Program-made: the position numbers and the translations under genes
Shown: piece by piece, positions 53,137 through 53,755 of the stretch
How positions within the stretch are numbered: position 1 is the stretch's first letter
How the letters are laid out: each line of letters opens with the position of its first letter
Notes under the pieces: generated by a model
The model's database searches: none
Told to the model about the DNA's origin: nothing
The model's input: the letters and a program-made list of their open reading frames with translations, nothing else
Assembly (NCBI GenBank): GCA_016185615.1
Contig: JACPNE010000004.1
Location: forward strand, 68,625 to 122,379
Length of the DNA: 53,755 bases
Origin: Candidatus Woesearchaeota archaeon
GTDB taxonomy: Archaea > Nanobdellota > Nanobdellia > SCGC-AAA011-G17 > JACPNG01
Direction: 5' to 3'

Positions 53137-53691
53137 CTAAAAACCTAAAAAATTTAATAATTCCGTAAACCATATTTTAATCCATCCTAATAAAGGTATT
53201 CTCAGGATTGCTTTTCCAACTATCATATCTTTATTAATCTTTTCATTATCTTCTCTGGAATTATTATCTCCTTTTGCTATTATCGGATCTGTTGATATTG
53301 CTCTATGAATTATTGGATATTGAATTCTATTGGTCTTATATACAATAACATCCCCTTTTTTGATTTCTTCCGGATTGGCTAAAACCATTATATCTCCCTT
53401 ATTAAATCCATTAATGAATCTAAAATCCTGAAATTCTTCCTTTGTTATATTCCATGATCTATAAAAATTATCATTATCTGACCACCAATTATCAAAATTA
53501 GAATTATGTTCCATACTTGAAGAAACAACAGCAACTATTGGAAATTCTGTTCCTAATACTAAACCAACCCCGGGATAGATGATAAATTTTACTAATAAGA
53601 AAGCAATGATAAGATTAAGTATCCATGATAGCCAAGAATCATCATACCATATAAAATTCCATATTTTTCTAAGTTTTCCTTTGGAGTCCAT
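53137..53691 (-). CDS. sec11: Signal peptidase I (archaeal Sec11 type)
   Basis: It removes Sec signal peptides on the outer face of the membrane. An N-terminal helix (about residues 22-42) is followed by VVSSSMEH with the catalytic Ser59. His129 in PIIHRAI replaces the bacterial lysine, as in Sec11. GDNNSREDNE supplies the acidic residues (Asp142 and Asp148). The length of 184 residues is typical of archaeal enzymes. It leads an operon with TFS, an OB-fold protein and a membrane protein. It would process the S-layer and giant proteins downstream. Confidence 0.93.
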   Translation of the reverse strand: MDSKGKLRKIWNFIWYDDSWLSWILNLIIAFLLVKFIIYPGVGLVLGTEFPIVAVVSSSMEHNSNFDNWWSDNDNFYRSWNITKEEFQDFRFINGFNKGDIMVLANPEEIKKGDVIVYKTNRIQYPIIHRAISTDPIIAKGDNNSREDNEKINKDMIVGKAILRIPLLGWIKIWFTELLNFLGF

Positions 53692-53755
53692 GAAATTAAA
53701 TTTTTATTACTATTTTAAATGTTTTTAAAATTATAACTTAGAAATTTTGGATTTA

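Noticed and set aside
1..53755. tRNA or rRNA genes
   Set aside because: No gap is large enough and none shows a T-loop or conserved rRNA sequence; the longest gaps (4458-4675, 41453-41678) were read through without a cloverleaf.
1..53755. CRISPR array or insertion sequence
   Set aside because: No regularly spaced direct repeats, no transposase motifs and no terminal inverted repeats were seen.

Overview
The window looks like a chromosomal segment of an AT-rich archaeon, most likely a small-genome DPANN lineage of the Woesearchaeota/Pacearchaeota type. The archaeal call rests on a PCNA clamp, transcription factor S, a Sec11-type signal peptidase, an STT3/AglB oligosaccharyltransferase with a WWDYG motif, class III (pilin-type) signal peptides, and many genes whose ATG lies 20-30 bp after a TATA box (leaderless promoters). 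The lineage within DPANN is inference. TGA is used as a stop, so the code appears standard. I see no transposon, CRISPR array, rRNA or tRNA.

Layout. 1-4457: the end of a DegT-type sugar aminotransferase, a B12-type radical SAM enzyme and two coupled membrane proteins. 4458-16981: mostly single genes and small regulators. These include two paralogous TrmB-type regulators, a squalene/phytoene-synthase-like protein, a DUF2585 membrane protein, two NDT-fold proteins (the second at 17389), a tyrosine-phosphatase-like protein, a divergent CDGSH/HxlR pair, QueC, a one-domain eIF5A-like protein and an HTH gene paired with a possible transglutaminase-fold protein. 15177 and 18063-39102: a large surface-glycan island with GT2, GT4, GT9 and GT-C glycosyltransferases, two SDR sugar-nucleotide enzymes, a GlcNAc-1-P transferase, a flippase, a polysaccharide deacetylase, a methyltransferase, two more radical SAM enzymes and AglB. 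39203-41452: the S-layer protein with its own promoter, a long leader and a terminator-like hairpin. 41679-51332: an operon-like cluster with four pilin-like proteins and two very large, paralogous, cysteine-rich secreted proteins. 51375-53691: PCNA, a membrane protein, an OB-fold protein, TFS and signal peptidase.

How it fits together. GlcNAc-1-P transferase, the glycosyltransferases and sugar-nucleotide enzymes can build a lipid-linked glycan, the flippase can turn it outward, and AglB can transfer it to exported proteins. The S-layer protein and the large cysteine-rich proteins next door are obvious candidate acceptors. The signal peptidase at the right end would process such Sec substrates; the pilin-like proteins would need a class III peptidase that is not in the window.

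Most striking: (1) the pilin-like plus giant cysteine-rich cluster, which I do not recognise as a described system; (2) a shared C-rich element at the same distance upstream of both TrmB genes; (3) a nearly identical 22-bp palindrome at the same offset and orientation upstream of two unrelated genes; (4) a 66-residue protein that is only the hypusine-loop domain of eIF5A; (5) an NDT-fold enzyme fused to two membrane helices and translationally coupled to a second membrane protein.
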